From NCBI RefSeq assembly GCF_021173675.1, contig NZ_JAIHON010000014.1:62001-126000 (forward strand): a stretch of 64,000 nt of DNA. The letters are read 5' to 3'. The translations under genes and the position numbers were made by a program. Below, piece by piece: positions 1 through 8,151 of the stretch. Below the pieces are notes generated by a model, which worked only from the letters and a program-made list of their open reading frames with translations, was not told where the DNA came from and did no database searches. This DNA comes from Streptomyces lincolnensis. Its GTDB lineage: Bacteria; Actinomycetota; Actinomycetes; Streptomycetales; Streptomycetaceae. Every line of letters begins with the position of its first letter. Position 1 is the first letter of the stretch.

Positions 1-1
1 C

Positions 2-490
2 GGCGTGGACCAGCAGACGGTGGAGGCACGGGCGTACGCGGTCGCCCGCCGCTACGACCCGCTGCTGGTGAACACGGTCGTCGGCTTCATCGGCCCGGAG
101 TACCTCTACGACGGCCGGCAGATCCTCCGCGCCGCCCTGGAGGACCACTTCTGCGGCAAGCTGCTCGGCCTGCCCATGGGCCTGGACATCTGCTACACCA
201 ACCACGCGGACGCCGATGACGACGACGTGGCGACCATGCTCACCATGCTCGGCGTCGCCGGCGCCTCCTTCGTCATCTGCACGCCCGGCGGCGACGACAT
301 CATGCTCAACTACCAGTCGGCCTCGTACCACGACGCGTTGTACCTGCGGGAGGTCCTCGGGCTGCGCCCGGCACCGGAGTTCGAGGCGTGGCTCGCCTCG
401 ATCGGGCTGCTGGACGAGGGCGGCCAGATCCGCGAGATCTCCTCAGAGGCCCACCCGCTCACGGCGATCGGAAGGGATCTGGCCGCATGA
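2..490 (+). CDS. eutB: Ethanolamine ammonia-lyase large subunit, C-terminal part
   Basis: This is the C-terminal ~162 residues of EutB; the frame is already open at base 2, so the gene begins outside the window. With EutC and adenosylcobalamin it deaminates ethanolamine to acetaldehyde and ammonia in the cytoplasm. Recognisable EutB stretches include GFIGPEYLYDGRQI, DHFCGKLLGLPMGLDICYTNHA and FVICTPGGDDIMLNYQ, which belong to the TIM-barrel C-terminal half that holds the cobalamin site. The stop TGA overlaps the next ATG (ATGA), so eutC is translationally coupled. The assignment rests on recognition of these conserved blocks. Confidence 0.93.
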   Translation, partial: GVDQQTVEARAYAVARRYDPLLVNTVVGFIGPEYLYDGRQILRAALEDHFCGKLLGLPMGLDICYTNHADADDDDVATMLTMLGVAGASFVICTPGGDDIMLNYQSASYHDALYLREVLGLRPAPEFEAWLASIGLLDEGGQIREISSEAHPLTAIGRDLAA

Positions 491-1239
491 CCCACCTCCC
501 CGTTCACGGCGGCGACCCGGCCCTCTGGCCGGCCCTGCGCCGGCACACCCAGGCCAGGATCGGCCTCGGCCGGGCGGGCGCCGCGCTGCCCACCCGGCAC
601 CGGCTGGAACTCCAGGCCGCGCACGCGGCGGCCCGGGACGCCGTGCACGCGCCCTTCGCCCCGGACACCGTCGCCGCCGCGCTCACCGGCACGCCGACGG
701 TGCGGGTGCGCAGCGCCGCCCCCGACCGGCTGACCTACCTCCAGCGCCCCGACCTCGGCCGCCGCCTGCACCCCATCGACCGCTCGCATCTGCCCTTGGG
801 TGAGTGGGACGTGGTCTTCGTGATCGCCGACGGCCTCTCCAGCCGGGCGGTCCACGAGCACGCGGCGGCGATGGTCCACGCGACCGCCGCCCGCCTGGCC
901 GACACCTGGCGGATCGCCCCCGTCGTCCTCGCCGAGCAGGCCCGCGTGGCCCTCGGCGACGACATCGCCCACGCCATGGGCGCCACGGCCGTCGTCGTCC
1001 TCGTCGGCGAACGCCCCGGCATGTCCGCCGCCGACTCCCTCGGCGCCTACCTCACCCACGACCCGCACCCCGGCGTCACCACCGACGCCGACCGCAACTG
1101 CCTCTCCAACATCCGCCCCCCACTCGGCCTGACCTACGAAACGGCCGCAACCAAGCTGGCCACACTGCTGGACCGGGCCCGGGAGCTGGGGCGCAGCGGG
1201 GTGGAGCTGAAGGACGACACGGGTGCGCTGCCGGGCTAG
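487..1239 (+). CDS. eutC: Ethanolamine ammonia-lyase small subunit
   Basis: EutC is the 250-aa light subunit that completes the B12-dependent ethanolamine ammonia-lyase. The ATG at 487 was chosen because it overlaps the eutB stop (ATGA) and gives the usual EutC N-terminus (DPALWPALRRHTQARIGLGR). Family blocks visible are TYLQRPDLGRRL, VVFVIADGLSSRAVH, LGDDIAHAMGA and the C-terminal NCLSNIRPPLGL, the last two at the cobalamin/active-site interface. No eut shell genes follow; the next gene is convergent. This suggests a minimal shell-less eutBC operon used for nitrogen scavenging, which is inference. Confidence 0.95.
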   Translation: MTHLPVHGGDPALWPALRRHTQARIGLGRAGAALPTRHRLELQAAHAAARDAVHAPFAPDTVAAALTGTPTVRVRSAAPDRLTYLQRPDLGRRLHPIDRSHLPLGEWDVVFVIADGLSSRAVHEHAAAMVHATAARLADTWRIAPVVLAEQARVALGDDIAHAMGATAVVVLVGERPGMSAADSLGAYLTHDPHPGVTTDADRNCLSNIRPPLGLTYETAATKLATLLDRARELGRSGVELKDDTGALPG

Positions 1240-1331
1240 CCCGGAACCGGGGATCGGCGGCCCGTCCCGACGGCGGCCGACGGTCTCTCCTCACGGCAGC
1301 CCCTCCCTCCTCACGGCTTCCCCCTTCCCGC

Positions 1332-2192
1332 TCACCCCCGCGGCAACGTCAACCCCAGCGCCCCCTCCCACACCGTCCACGTCCGTCGCCGTACCGGGCC
1401 GGAGACCGCCGAGTCCGCCCGGTAGCGGAAGTCCGCGCCCGATACGGTCACCCGGCGTCCCCGGGCCAGCAGTGGGGCGGCCTCCGCGCCGACCGAGAGT
1501 GGCCGTACCTCCACCGCCGCCGAGCCGGAGCCGCCCGGGACCACCGACACCGCCTCCACGGGCTGGTCCAGGTCGACGAGGGTGTCGCCGTCCACCTCGA
1601 CCCGCAGCCGGGAGTGCCCGGGCGTGGGCGGGGCGGGGGCGGCGCGGGAGGGCCGCGGGGGCACGAGGGTGCGTACGAGGGACTGGCAGGTCCGCAGCCA
1701 GGGCCGCGCGCCCTCGCCCCCGGACACCGCCTCCCCGGGGTCCGCCGGAGGCGTGAGCGGCGGGATCCGCAGCGCCCCCAGCACCACCCCGTCGCTGTCG
1801 TCGACGAGCAGGTCGAGCCGCCGCTCGGCGCCCTCCAGGACGGCCCGCGCGGCCGCCACCGCCCCTATGGGCACCCCGAGCGACCGGGCCAGCGACAGCG
1901 AACCGCCCACCGGGACCATCGACAGCGCACATCCGGCCAGTTCCCGCCGGCGGTGCAGCAGCGACACCGCGCGCAGCAGCGCGCGGTCGTCACCGATGAC
2001 GACGGGCCGCCGCGAACCCCGCCGGGCCAGCGCCCGGGCGAACTCCTCCGGATCCTCCGGCAGGCACACCTTCGTACTCGCCGCACCCGCGCTGAGCACG
2101 TCTTTCGCGATGCGTACGGACTCCCCGTCCGTCCTGAGGGCGACCGGATCGATCACCACGAGCAACTGGTCGGCCGTCGCGAAAGTCGCCAC
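1332..2192 (-). CDS. Diacylglycerol kinase catalytic-domain protein (degenerate)
   Basis: A 286-aa protein with the fold order of the DAGK_cat family: an N-terminal beta strand LLVVIDPVALRTDGESVRIAK, a middle motif IGDDRALLRAVSLLHR, then a C-terminal substrate-binding part with LDLLVDDSDGVVLGALRIPP and a valine-rich beta domain. The canonical GGDGT nucleotide loop of lipid kinases is not seen; GDDRALL sits in its place, so catalytic activity is doubtful. The GTG at 2192 was chosen because AGGACC lies eight bases upstream and the protein then starts at the family N-terminus; a longer frame runs up to 2420 but overlaps purA. It is divergent from purA and convergent with eutC. From memory, homologues sit beside purA in other Streptomyces. 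Confidence 0.7.
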   Translation of the reverse strand: MATFATADQLLVVIDPVALRTDGESVRIAKDVLSAGAASTKVCLPEDPEEFARALARRGSRRPVVIGDDRALLRAVSLLHRRRELAGCALSMVPVGGSLSLARSLGVPIGAVAAARAVLEGAERRLDLLVDDSDGVVLGALRIPPLTPPADPGEAVSGGEGARPWLRTCQSLVRTLVPPRPSRAAPAPPTPGHSRLRVEVDGDTLVDLDQPVEAVSVVPGGSGSAAVEVRPLSVGAEAAPLLARGRRVTVSGADFRYRADSAVSGPVRRRTWTVWEGALGLTLPRG

Positions 2193-2234
2193 CTCGGTCC
2201 TGCCTCGCTTCCTCGGGTAGCATCTTTGTGCAAG

Positions 2235-2262
2235 AGCCCCTTGCGCTATTGCGCCAGGGGCT
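2235..2262. other. Hairpin in the purA upstream region
   Basis: AGCCCCTTGCGC and GCGCCAGGGGCT form a 12-bp stem with one mismatch around a TATT loop, between the divergent kinase-like gene and purA. It could end a leader transcript or structure the purA 5' region. No T-tract follows on either strand. Confidence 0.5.
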
Positions 2263-2410
2263 TCGTCTATTCCGGGGCATCCGGGTCCGACGGGTCGCGG
2301 CCGACGACGGCCGTCGGTGGCCGAAGAGGGTCGCCGGTGTACGAGGCACAGGGCCGTGTCGCGTACGCCTCTGACCTTGGACATGCCCCGCCCGGAAGGG
2401 GTGTACGCGC

Positions 2411-3694
2411 GTGCCCGCACTTGTGCTGCTCGGTGCTCAGTGGGGTGACGAAGGCAAGGGAAAGGCGACCGACCTGCTCGGTGGCTCGGTTGACTATGTG
2501 GTGCGCTACCAGGGCGGCAACAACGCCGGCCATACGGTGGTCGTGGGCGATCAGAAGTACGCCCTGCACCTTCTCCCTTCCGGAATCCTCTCGCCGGGGT
2601 GTACCCCGGTCATCGGTAACGGAGTCGTCGTCGACCCGTCGGTCCTGTTCTCCGAGCTGAACGGACTCAACGAGCGAGGCGTCGACACCTCCAAGCTCCT
2701 CATCAGCGGAAACGCGCACATCATCACGCCGTACAACGTGACGGTGGACAAGGTGACGGAACGCTTCCTCGGAAAGCGGAAGATCGGCACGACCGGTCGC
2801 GGTATCGGCCCGACGTACGCCGACAAGATCAACCGCGTCGGTATCCGCGTCCAGGACCTCTACGACGAGTCGATCCTCACCCAGAAGGTGGAGGCGGCCC
2901 TCGACGTCAAGAACCAGATCCTCACCAAGCTCTACAACCGGCGCGCGATCGCCGTGGACCAGGTGGTCGAGGAACTGCTGGCCTACGCCGACAAGCTGAA
3001 GCCGTACGTCGCCGACACGGTCCTGGTCCTCAACCAGGCCCTGGAGAACGACAAGGTCGTCCTGTTCGAGGGCGGCCAGGGCACGCTCCTGGACATCGAC
3101 CACGGCACGTACCCCTTCGTCACCTCCTCCAACCCGACGGCGGGCGGTGCCTGCACCGGCGCCGGTGTCGGTCCGACGAAGATCAGCCGGGTCATCGGCA
3201 TCCTGAAGGCGTACACCACCCGCGTCGGCTCGGGCCCCTTCCCGACCGAGCTGTTCGACGAGGACGGCGAGGCGCTGCGCCGCATCGGCGGCGAGCGGGG
3301 CGTCACCACCGGCCGTGACCGCCGCTGCGGCTGGTTCGACGCGGTCATCGCCCGCTACGCGACCCGCGTGAACGGCCTGACCGACTTCTTCCTCACCAAG
3401 CTCGACGTCCTCACCGGCTGGGAGCAGATCCCGGTCTGTGTGGCCTACGAGATCGACGGCAGGCGCGTCGAGGAGCTCCCCTACTCCCAGTCGGACTTCC
3501 ACCACGCCAAGCCCGTGTACGAGATGCTGCCCGGCTGGAGCGAGGACATCAGCAAGGCCAAGTCCTTCTCCGACCTCCCGAAGAACGCCCAGAGCTACGT
3601 CAAGGCGCTGGAGGAGATGTCCGGCGCCCCGATCTCCGCGATCGGCGTGGGCCCGGGCCGCGACGAGACGATCGAGATCAACTCGTTCCTGTAG
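2411..3694 (+). CDS. purA: Adenylosuccinate synthetase
   Basis: PurA (427 aa) condenses IMP with aspartate using GTP to give adenylosuccinate, the first committed step from IMP to AMP. The phosphate loop WGDEGKGK is at residues 11-18 with catalytic Asp13, and GGNNAGHTV carries His41. Later blocks include GTTGRGIGPTYADK, GGQGTLLDIDHGTYPFVTSS and GVTTGRDRRCGWFD. Length and sequence match the whole family. The start is a GTG preceded by GGAAGGGG. It is monocistronic: divergent from the lipid-kinase-like gene and followed by a hairpin terminator at 3715-3744. Confidence 0.98.
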   Translation: MPALVLLGAQWGDEGKGKATDLLGGSVDYVVRYQGGNNAGHTVVVGDQKYALHLLPSGILSPGCTPVIGNGVVVDPSVLFSELNGLNERGVDTSKLLISGNAHIITPYNVTVDKVTERFLGKRKIGTTGRGIGPTYADKINRVGIRVQDLYDESILTQKVEAALDVKNQILTKLYNRRAIAVDQVVEELLAYADKLKPYVADTVLVLNQALENDKVVLFEGGQGTLLDIDHGTYPFVTSSNPTAGGACTGAGVGPTKISRVIGILKAYTTRVGSGPFPTELFDEDGEALRRIGGERGVTTGRDRRCGWFDAVIARYATRVNGLTDFFLTKLDVLTGWEQIPVCVAYEIDGRRVEELPYSQSDFHHAKPVYEMLPGWSEDISKAKSFSDLPKNAQSYVKALEEMSGAPISAIGVGPGRDETIEINSFL

Positions 3695-3714
3695 GGACGG
3701 CGGAACCCTCGCGT

Positions 3715-3744
3715 GGGCCGGTCTTGGACTTCCTTGACCGGCCC
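3715..3744 (+). terminator. Probable purA terminator hairpin
   Basis: GGGCCGGTC and GACCGGCCC are perfect 9-bp arms with a 12-nt loop, 20 nt after the purA stop. There is no clear T-run, as is usual for Streptomyces terminators. Confidence 0.7.
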
Positions 3745-3843
3745 ATGGTCTGTTCCTGGTTCCGGAGGCGGTAGCGGAAGGCAACCATCTACGCGGGTAG
3801 TCCCGCACGGTACGCCAGCCCACCCCGCCTCCCAGGAGCCCTC

Positions 3844-5646
3844 ATGCCCGTCCCGTCCATGAACCGACGCGCCTTCGTGCAGAAAACGGCCGTCACCGGC
3901 GCGGCCGTCGCCGTCGCGGGAAGCGTCACCGCGGGCCCCGCGCAGGCCGCCGACCGCACGCCCGGACACCGGCCGCGCACCTGGTCGTTCTCCATCCTCG
4001 GCACCACCGACCTGCACAGCCACGTCTTCGACTGGGACTACTACCAGGACAAGGCGTACAGCGACGCCAAGGGCAACTCCGTCGGCGTCGCCCGGGTCGC
4101 CACCCTCGTCAAGCAGCAGCGGGAGGCGAAGGGCGAGGAGCGGGTGCTGCTCGTCGACGCCGGCGACATCATCCAGGGCACCTCCCTGGCGTACTACTTC
4201 GCCCGCGTCGACCCGATCGGCGACAAGGTGAAGCACCCCATGGCCGTGGCCATGAACCACATGCGCTACGACGCCGCCGCGCTCGGCAACCACGAGTTCA
4301 ACTACGGCATCGACACTCTCCGCAAGTTCGAGAGCCAGTGCCGCTTCCCGCTGCTCGGCGCGAACGCGCTGGACGCGAAGACACTGAAGCCCGCCTTCCA
4401 GCCGTACACCGTGAAGCGGATCTGCGTCCCCGGCGCCCCCGACATCAAGGTCGGTGTCCTCGGCCTGACCAACCCCGGAATCGCCCTGTGGGACAAGGAC
4501 AACGTCAGCGGGAGGATGGTCTTCCCGGGGCTGGTCGAGCAGGCGAAGAAGTACGTGCCCCGGCTGCGCGCGCTCGGCTGTGACGTGGTGTTCCTGACCG
4601 ACCACTCGGGCCTGGACGGCAGTTCCTCCTACGGCGACGAACTGCCGTACGTCGAGAACGCCTCGAACCTCGTCGCCGAGCAGGTCCCCGGCATCGACGC
4701 GATCCTGGTCGGCCACACCCACGTCGAGGTGCCCTCGTACACCGTGAAGAACGCGGAGACCGGCGAGGAGGTGCTGCTCTCGGAGCCGTACTGCTGGGGC
4801 TACCGCCTGACCGTCTTCGACTTCGAGCTGGAACTCGTGCGCGGGCAGTGGAAGGTGACGAGGAAGACCGCCCAGACCCTCAACCCCAACACCGTGGACG
4901 AGGACCCGGAGATCAGGAAGCTCCTGGAGGCCGACCACGAGCTGGTGGTGAAGTACGTCAACACGGCCGTCGGCACCTGCGCCGAGGACCTCTCCGCGGC
5001 GGACTCCTGCTGGAAGGACGTCCCGATCATGGACTTCATCCACCAGGTCCAGATGGACTCGGTCAAGGCCGGACTGTCCGCCTCCGACGCCGCCCTGCCG
5101 CTGATCTCCGTCGCCGCGCCCTTCTCCCGCACGGCCGACATCCCCGCGGGCTCCGTCACCATCAAGGACATCGCCGGGCTCTACATCTACGACAACACCC
5201 TCTACGGCAAGAAGCTCACCGGCGCCCAGCTCAAGGACTACCTGGAGTACGCGGCGAAGTACTACCACCAGGTCCCGGCCGGCACGAAGGTCGACACCGC
5301 CACCCTCACCAACGCCAACAGCTTCTGGGACTACATGTACGACACCGCCGCGGGCGTCTCGTACGACATCGACATCGCGGCGGCCGAGGGCTCGCGCATC
5401 AAGAACCTCACCCACGACGGCAAGCCGGTCGCCGACGACCAGGTCTTCGTCGTCGCCGTCAACAACTACCGGGCCAACGGCGGCTCCGGCTACCCGCACA
5501 TCGCGGCCGCCGACATCGCCTACAGCTCCACCGACGAGATCCGCCAGCTGATGATCGACTACGTCACCGCCAAGGGCTCCCTGAACCCGGCGGACTTCGC
5601 GGCCACGAACTGGAAGCTCACCCAGGACGGCACGCCGGTGTTCTGA
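3844..5646 (+). CDS. Exported bifunctional metallophosphatase/5'-nucleotidase (UshA family)
   Basis: A 600-aa secreted two-domain enzyme of the UshA/YfkN type that hydrolyses nucleotides or related phosphoesters outside the cell using two metals. The N-terminus is a Tat signal (NRRAFVQK followed by an Ala/Val-rich stretch and AQAA). The metallophosphoesterase domain shows the metal-binding blocks GTTDLHSHVFDW, LLVDAGDIIQGTSL, ALGNHEFNYG, FLTDHSGLD and LVGHTHVEVPSY. The C-terminal 5'-nucleotidase domain starts near residue 380 and ends with the substrate-binding segments NANSFWDYMYDTAAG and VVAVNNYRANGGSGYP. ATG 3844 has AGGAG seven bases upstream. The gene stands alone; phosphate scavenging is a reasonable role, though no PHO box was found. 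Confidence 0.93.
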   Translation: MPVPSMNRRAFVQKTAVTGAAVAVAGSVTAGPAQAADRTPGHRPRTWSFSILGTTDLHSHVFDWDYYQDKAYSDAKGNSVGVARVATLVKQQREAKGEERVLLVDAGDIIQGTSLAYYFARVDPIGDKVKHPMAVAMNHMRYDAAALGNHEFNYGIDTLRKFESQCRFPLLGANALDAKTLKPAFQPYTVKRICVPGAPDIKVGVLGLTNPGIALWDKDNVSGRMVFPGLVEQAKKYVPRLRALGCDVVFLTDHSGLDGSSSYGDELPYVENASNLVAEQVPGIDAILVGHTHVEVPSYTVKNAETGEEVLLSEPYCWGYRLTVFDFELELVRGQWKVTRKTAQTLNPNTVDEDPEIRKLLEADHELVVKYVNTAVGTCAEDLSAADSCWKDVPIMDFIHQVQMDSVKAGLSASDAALPLISVAAPFSRTADIPAGSVTIKDIAGLYIYDNTLYGKKLTGAQLKDYLEYAAKYYHQVPAGTKVDTATLTNANSFWDYMYDTAAGVSYDIDIAAAEGSRIKNLTHDGKPVADDQVFVVAVNNYRANGGSGYPHIAAADIAYSSTDEIRQLMIDYVTAKGSLNPADFAATNWKLTQDGTPVF

Positions 5647-5657
5647 GCGCCCGGCAC

Positions 5658-5673
5658 CCTGACAGATGTCAGG
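5658..5673. promoter_or_regulatory. 16-bp palindrome between nucleotidase and secreted protein
   Basis: CCTGACA-GA-TGTCAGG, perfect 7-bp arms with a 2-nt centre. The very short loop makes a protein-binding site more likely than a terminator. It lies about 70 nt upstream of the small secreted protein gene. Confidence 0.45.
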
Positions 5674-5744
5674 TACCAGCGGTGTCCCCCGTGCCCTTCA
5701 CTGAGGTGAGCACATGCAAACCGGAACCTCTCGGGGGCACGAAA

Positions 5745-6074
5745 ATGATCCGTAGGAAGAAGATGCTCGCCACCGGTCTGGCGACCGCGGTCTCGGCGGT
5801 GGGCCTGGTCGGCGCGCTGGCCGCCCCGGCGTCGGCGGCGGGCACGGTCGACTGCCAGGGCTGGGTCCACGCCGTCGACCCGGACATGGGCGTCGCCGGC
5901 TGCACCAACAACACCGACCGCAGTGTCCAGTTCCGCGTCGAGGTCGTCTGCGGCCTCGCCCCGGACGTGCACGGCGACTGGGTCACCCTGAACCCGGGCC
6001 AGTACAGCGAGTCCAGGGCCACCTGTGGCGCGTTGAGCTCGGGCGTCGGCAGCGTCGGCTGGTCCATCCAGTAG
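5745..6074 (+). CDS. Small secreted cysteine-containing protein, unknown function
   Basis: A 109-aa protein with a Sec signal peptide: basic MIRRKKM, a hydrophobic Ala/Val/Leu core and an APASAAG cleavage region near residue 32. The mature ~77 residues hold four cysteines (VDCQGW, VAGCTNN, VVCGLAP, ATCGAL), enough for two disulfides, and are rich in Gly, Val and Ser. No enzyme motif is visible. The start ATG 5745 has GGGGGCAC just upstream; ATG 5763 (KKMLATG) would also leave a signal peptide. It is followed by a strong hairpin. Function is not recognised. Confidence 0.75.
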   Translation: MIRRKKMLATGLATAVSAVGLVGALAAPASAAGTVDCQGWVHAVDPDMGVAGCTNNTDRSVQFRVEVVCGLAPDVHGDWVTLNPGQYSESRATCGALSSGVGSVGWSIQ

Positions 6075-6094
6075 CGGCCGGTCGAACGGGGGAC

Positions 6095-6135
6095 GGGGCG
6101 GCGGCCGGTGCTCTCAGGAGTACGGCCACCGCCCC
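6095..6135 (+). terminator. Hairpin after the secreted-protein gene
   Basis: GGGGCGG-c-GGCCG pairs with CGGCC-a-CCGCCCC (12 bp, one mismatch), with a loop of about 15 nt, starting 20 nt after the stop at 6074. No T-tract follows. Confidence 0.6.
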
Positions 6136-6190
6136 GCGGGCTTAGGGTGGATTTGTACGCATGCGTCCGCAAGAGGAGAAGGTGAGTGCG

Positions 6191-6484
6191 ATGCGCGTAC
6201 TGTTCAAGGCATCCCTGGACACCGAGAAGGCGAACGAGGCCATCAGCAACGGCACCCTGCCCAAGCTGCTCCAGTCGGCACTGGAGCAGATCAAGCCCGA
6301 AGCCGCCTATTTCACCTCCGAGAACGGTCTGCGCACCGCCTATCTGGTCTTCGACATGCAGGACAGCTCCCAGATGCCGGTGATCAGCGAGCCGTTCTTC
6401 ATGCACCTCGGCGCGAAGATCACCTACACCCCGGTGATGAACCGCGAGGACCTCCAGAAGGGCCTCACGGAACTCGGACGGTGA
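6191..6484 (+). CDS. Conserved small protein of unknown function (DUF3303-like)
   Basis: A 97-aa soluble protein beginning MRVLFKASLDTEKANEAI and containing a strand-rich middle (AAYFTSENGLRTAYLVFDM) and the C-terminal FFMHLGAKITYTPVMNRED. The layout resembles a single ferredoxin-like alpha/beta barrel domain such as the DUF3303/GYD-like proteins, but this is only a resemblance. ATG 6191 was chosen over the in-frame ATG 6161 because AGGAG (6174-6178) lies between them at usable spacing. It is convergent with the next gene, only 6 nt apart. Confidence 0.7.
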   Translation: MRVLFKASLDTEKANEAISNGTLPKLLQSALEQIKPEAAYFTSENGLRTAYLVFDMQDSSQMPVISEPFFMHLGAKITYTPVMNREDLQKGLTELGR

Positions 6485-6490
6485 CCGGTC

Positions 6491-7141
6491 TCAGCTGAAG
6501 ATGATCATCGAGCCCTGCGCCAGACTCCGCGTCGCCGCCGCGTGCAGGCCCAGCCACACATGACGCTCCCGGGCGAAGGGGCTGGGGTCGTACGGTGCCG
6601 GTACGGCGGGCTCCTCCAACTCCGTGGGGGCCGGCGGTGGTTGGGGCGCGGCCGGGGGGTTGGCCGGGTCGATGCCGATCGACGGGGCCACGAACTCCAG
6701 TTCCCGCAGCAGGGACTGGGAGGAGCCGAGCGGGCCGCCGCCCGCCAGGAGGTCGTCGTCGGCGAGCGGATGCGGGAAGTCGACCGGGACGTACGCGCCG
6801 GCGTGGTCGTAGTGCCAGACCAGGTGCGACTGCTGGGCCGTGGTCTCGAACATCTCCAGCAACTGCTCGTAGTCGCCGCCCAGTTCGTCCACCGGGGTCA
6901 CGGGCAGACCGCACACCTGCAACAGGTACGCGCGGCGCAGGAAGTGCAGCGCGTCGTAGTCGAAGCCCGCCACCGGGGCCACGTCGCCGGACAGGCCCGG
7001 CATGTACTGGTACACCGGCACCGGCGGCAGCCCGGCCTCGGCGAGCACCTTGTTGTATTGCGCGAGTTCCTCGGCGAACGGGTTGTCCGGCGTGTGGCAC
7101 AACACGTCGACGAGCGGCACCAGCCACAGGTCACAGGCCAA
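6491..7141 (-). CDS. Conserved hypothetical protein
   Basis: A 216-aa cytoplasmic protein with no signal or membrane segment. It starts ACDLWLVPLVDVLCHTPDNPF and contains a proline-rich, probably disordered linker (DPANPPAAPQPPPAPTELEEP) before a C-terminal block ending SMIIFS. The start is a TTG at 7141 with GAGGAG eight bases upstream, which decides it against later internal codons. I do not recognise a function. It lies alone between a convergent small gene and a co-directional GntR regulator gene 154 nt upstream. Confidence 0.75.
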   Translation of the reverse strand: MACDLWLVPLVDVLCHTPDNPFAEELAQYNKVLAEAGLPPVPVYQYMPGLSGDVAPVAGFDYDALHFLRRAYLLQVCGLPVTPVDELGGDYEQLLEMFETTAQQSHLVWHYDHAGAYVPVDFPHPLADDDLLAGGGPLGSSQSLLRELEFVAPSIGIDPANPPAAPQPPPAPTELEEPAVPAPYDPSPFARERHVWLGLHAAATRSLAQGSMIIFS

Positions 7142-7295
7142 AAGACAGCTCCTCGGTCACTCGCGGCGCACGACGGTGGTCGTACGGTCGTCAGGGCAGC
7201 GTAATCGGTGCGGCACACCGTGTGCTCCCCCTGTGGAGTACCCGGTCCGACCGCCCCCGCGCCCTGTGCAGATCCCTTACCCGGACCCGCCCCGC

Positions 7296-7997
7296 TCACC
7301 CGGCCGCGAGCCGTTCGATGAGGGTCAGGGCGTGGCTGTTGTACCCGACGACCACCGTCCGCGCGGTGACCGTGTCCTGCCGGGTGAGCGCCTCCACCAG
7401 CTCCGAGTGCCCGCACCACAGCCGGCCGCGCAGATCGGTCACCCCGCGCAGGTGCTGCACCGTGCACACCCAGGTCTGCACCCGCATCCGGTGCAGGAAG
7501 TCGGTGAGGTAGGGGTTGCCGAAGAGGGCGTTCAACTCGCGCCAGAAGCGCAGGTCGTAGCCGATCAGGACGGTGAGGTCACCGGCGGCCGCGGCGCGCC
7601 GCGCCTCCTCGCCCCGCCGCCGTACCCCGGCCGCGGCGGCCGCGGTGCGGGGGTCGTCGAGATCGCGGTAGCCCTTGTGACCGTCGTCCAGCGCCTGGAA
7701 CATCCCCTCGGTCACCAGGCTGCGCGCCTCGATCATGCCGCGGAAGTCCTCGACCGTGTACCGGTGCACGCTGAAGCCGCGGTGCTGGTCGGCGTCGAGC
7801 AGCCCCTGCGCCGAGAGGTCGACCAGCGCCTCGCGCACCGGTGTCGCGGAGACGCCGTACTGCTCGGCGATCTCCTTCACGGTGAACTCCTGCCCGGCCT
7901 GGAGCCGCCCGGCCAGCACCTCGTCGCGAAGCGCGTCGGCGATCTGCTGCCGCAGGGTGCTGCGGGTCACGGCGCCGTTGCCGCTGCTGGCGGGCAT
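7296..7997 (-). CDS. GntR-family (FadR/FCD-type) transcriptional regulator
   Basis: A 233-aa regulator. The N-terminal winged helix is typical of GntR (LRQQIADALRDEVLAGRLQAGQEFTV, then EIAEQYGVSATPVREAL and LDADQHRGFSV, residues ~15-80). The C-terminal ~150 residues are an all-helical FCD-like effector domain with EARSLVTEGMF and a late histidine (LWCGHSELVEAL) where metal ligands sit in this family. It is downstream of, and co-directional with, a class III aminotransferase, suggesting control of amine or amino-acid catabolism. A 26-bp imperfect palindrome begins 34 bp upstream of its ATG and is a candidate autoregulatory operator. Confidence 0.9.
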   Translation of the reverse strand: MPASSGNGAVTRSTLRQQIADALRDEVLAGRLQAGQEFTVKEIAEQYGVSATPVREALVDLSAQGLLDADQHRGFSVHRYTVEDFRGMIEARSLVTEGMFQALDDGHKGYRDLDDPRTAAAAAGVRRRGEEARRAAAAGDLTVLIGYDLRFWRELNALFGNPYLTDFLHRMRVQTWVCTVQHLRGVTDLRGRLWCGHSELVEALTRQDTVTARTVVVGYNSHALTLIERLAAG

Positions 7998-8030
7998 CGT
8001 CGGGGCGTCTCCCTCGTCGCGATGGAGTGG

Positions 8031-8056
8031 CGTGCACGTATATGTCTACGAGCACG
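8031..8056. promoter_or_regulatory. Candidate GntR operator
   Basis: CGTGCACGTA-tatgtc-TACGAGCACG: two 10-bp arms with one mismatch around a 6-nt AT-rich spacer. It lies between the aminotransferase stop and the regulator start. Confidence 0.45.
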
Positions 8057-8151
8057 CCACCTTACGCGTTCGAGTGGCGCCGGTACTTGGTGGTTATGTC
8101 CCGGGCCGGGCCGGTGTCCGCCGCCCGGCCCCCGGCCCTCGGCCGTGCTGT

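Noticed and set aside
2193..2420. N-terminal extension of the DAG-kinase-like gene up to 2420
   Set aside because: It would overlap the purA start and hairpin region, and the encoded sequence is Arg/Pro-rich without homology. GTG 2192 has a ribosome-binding site.
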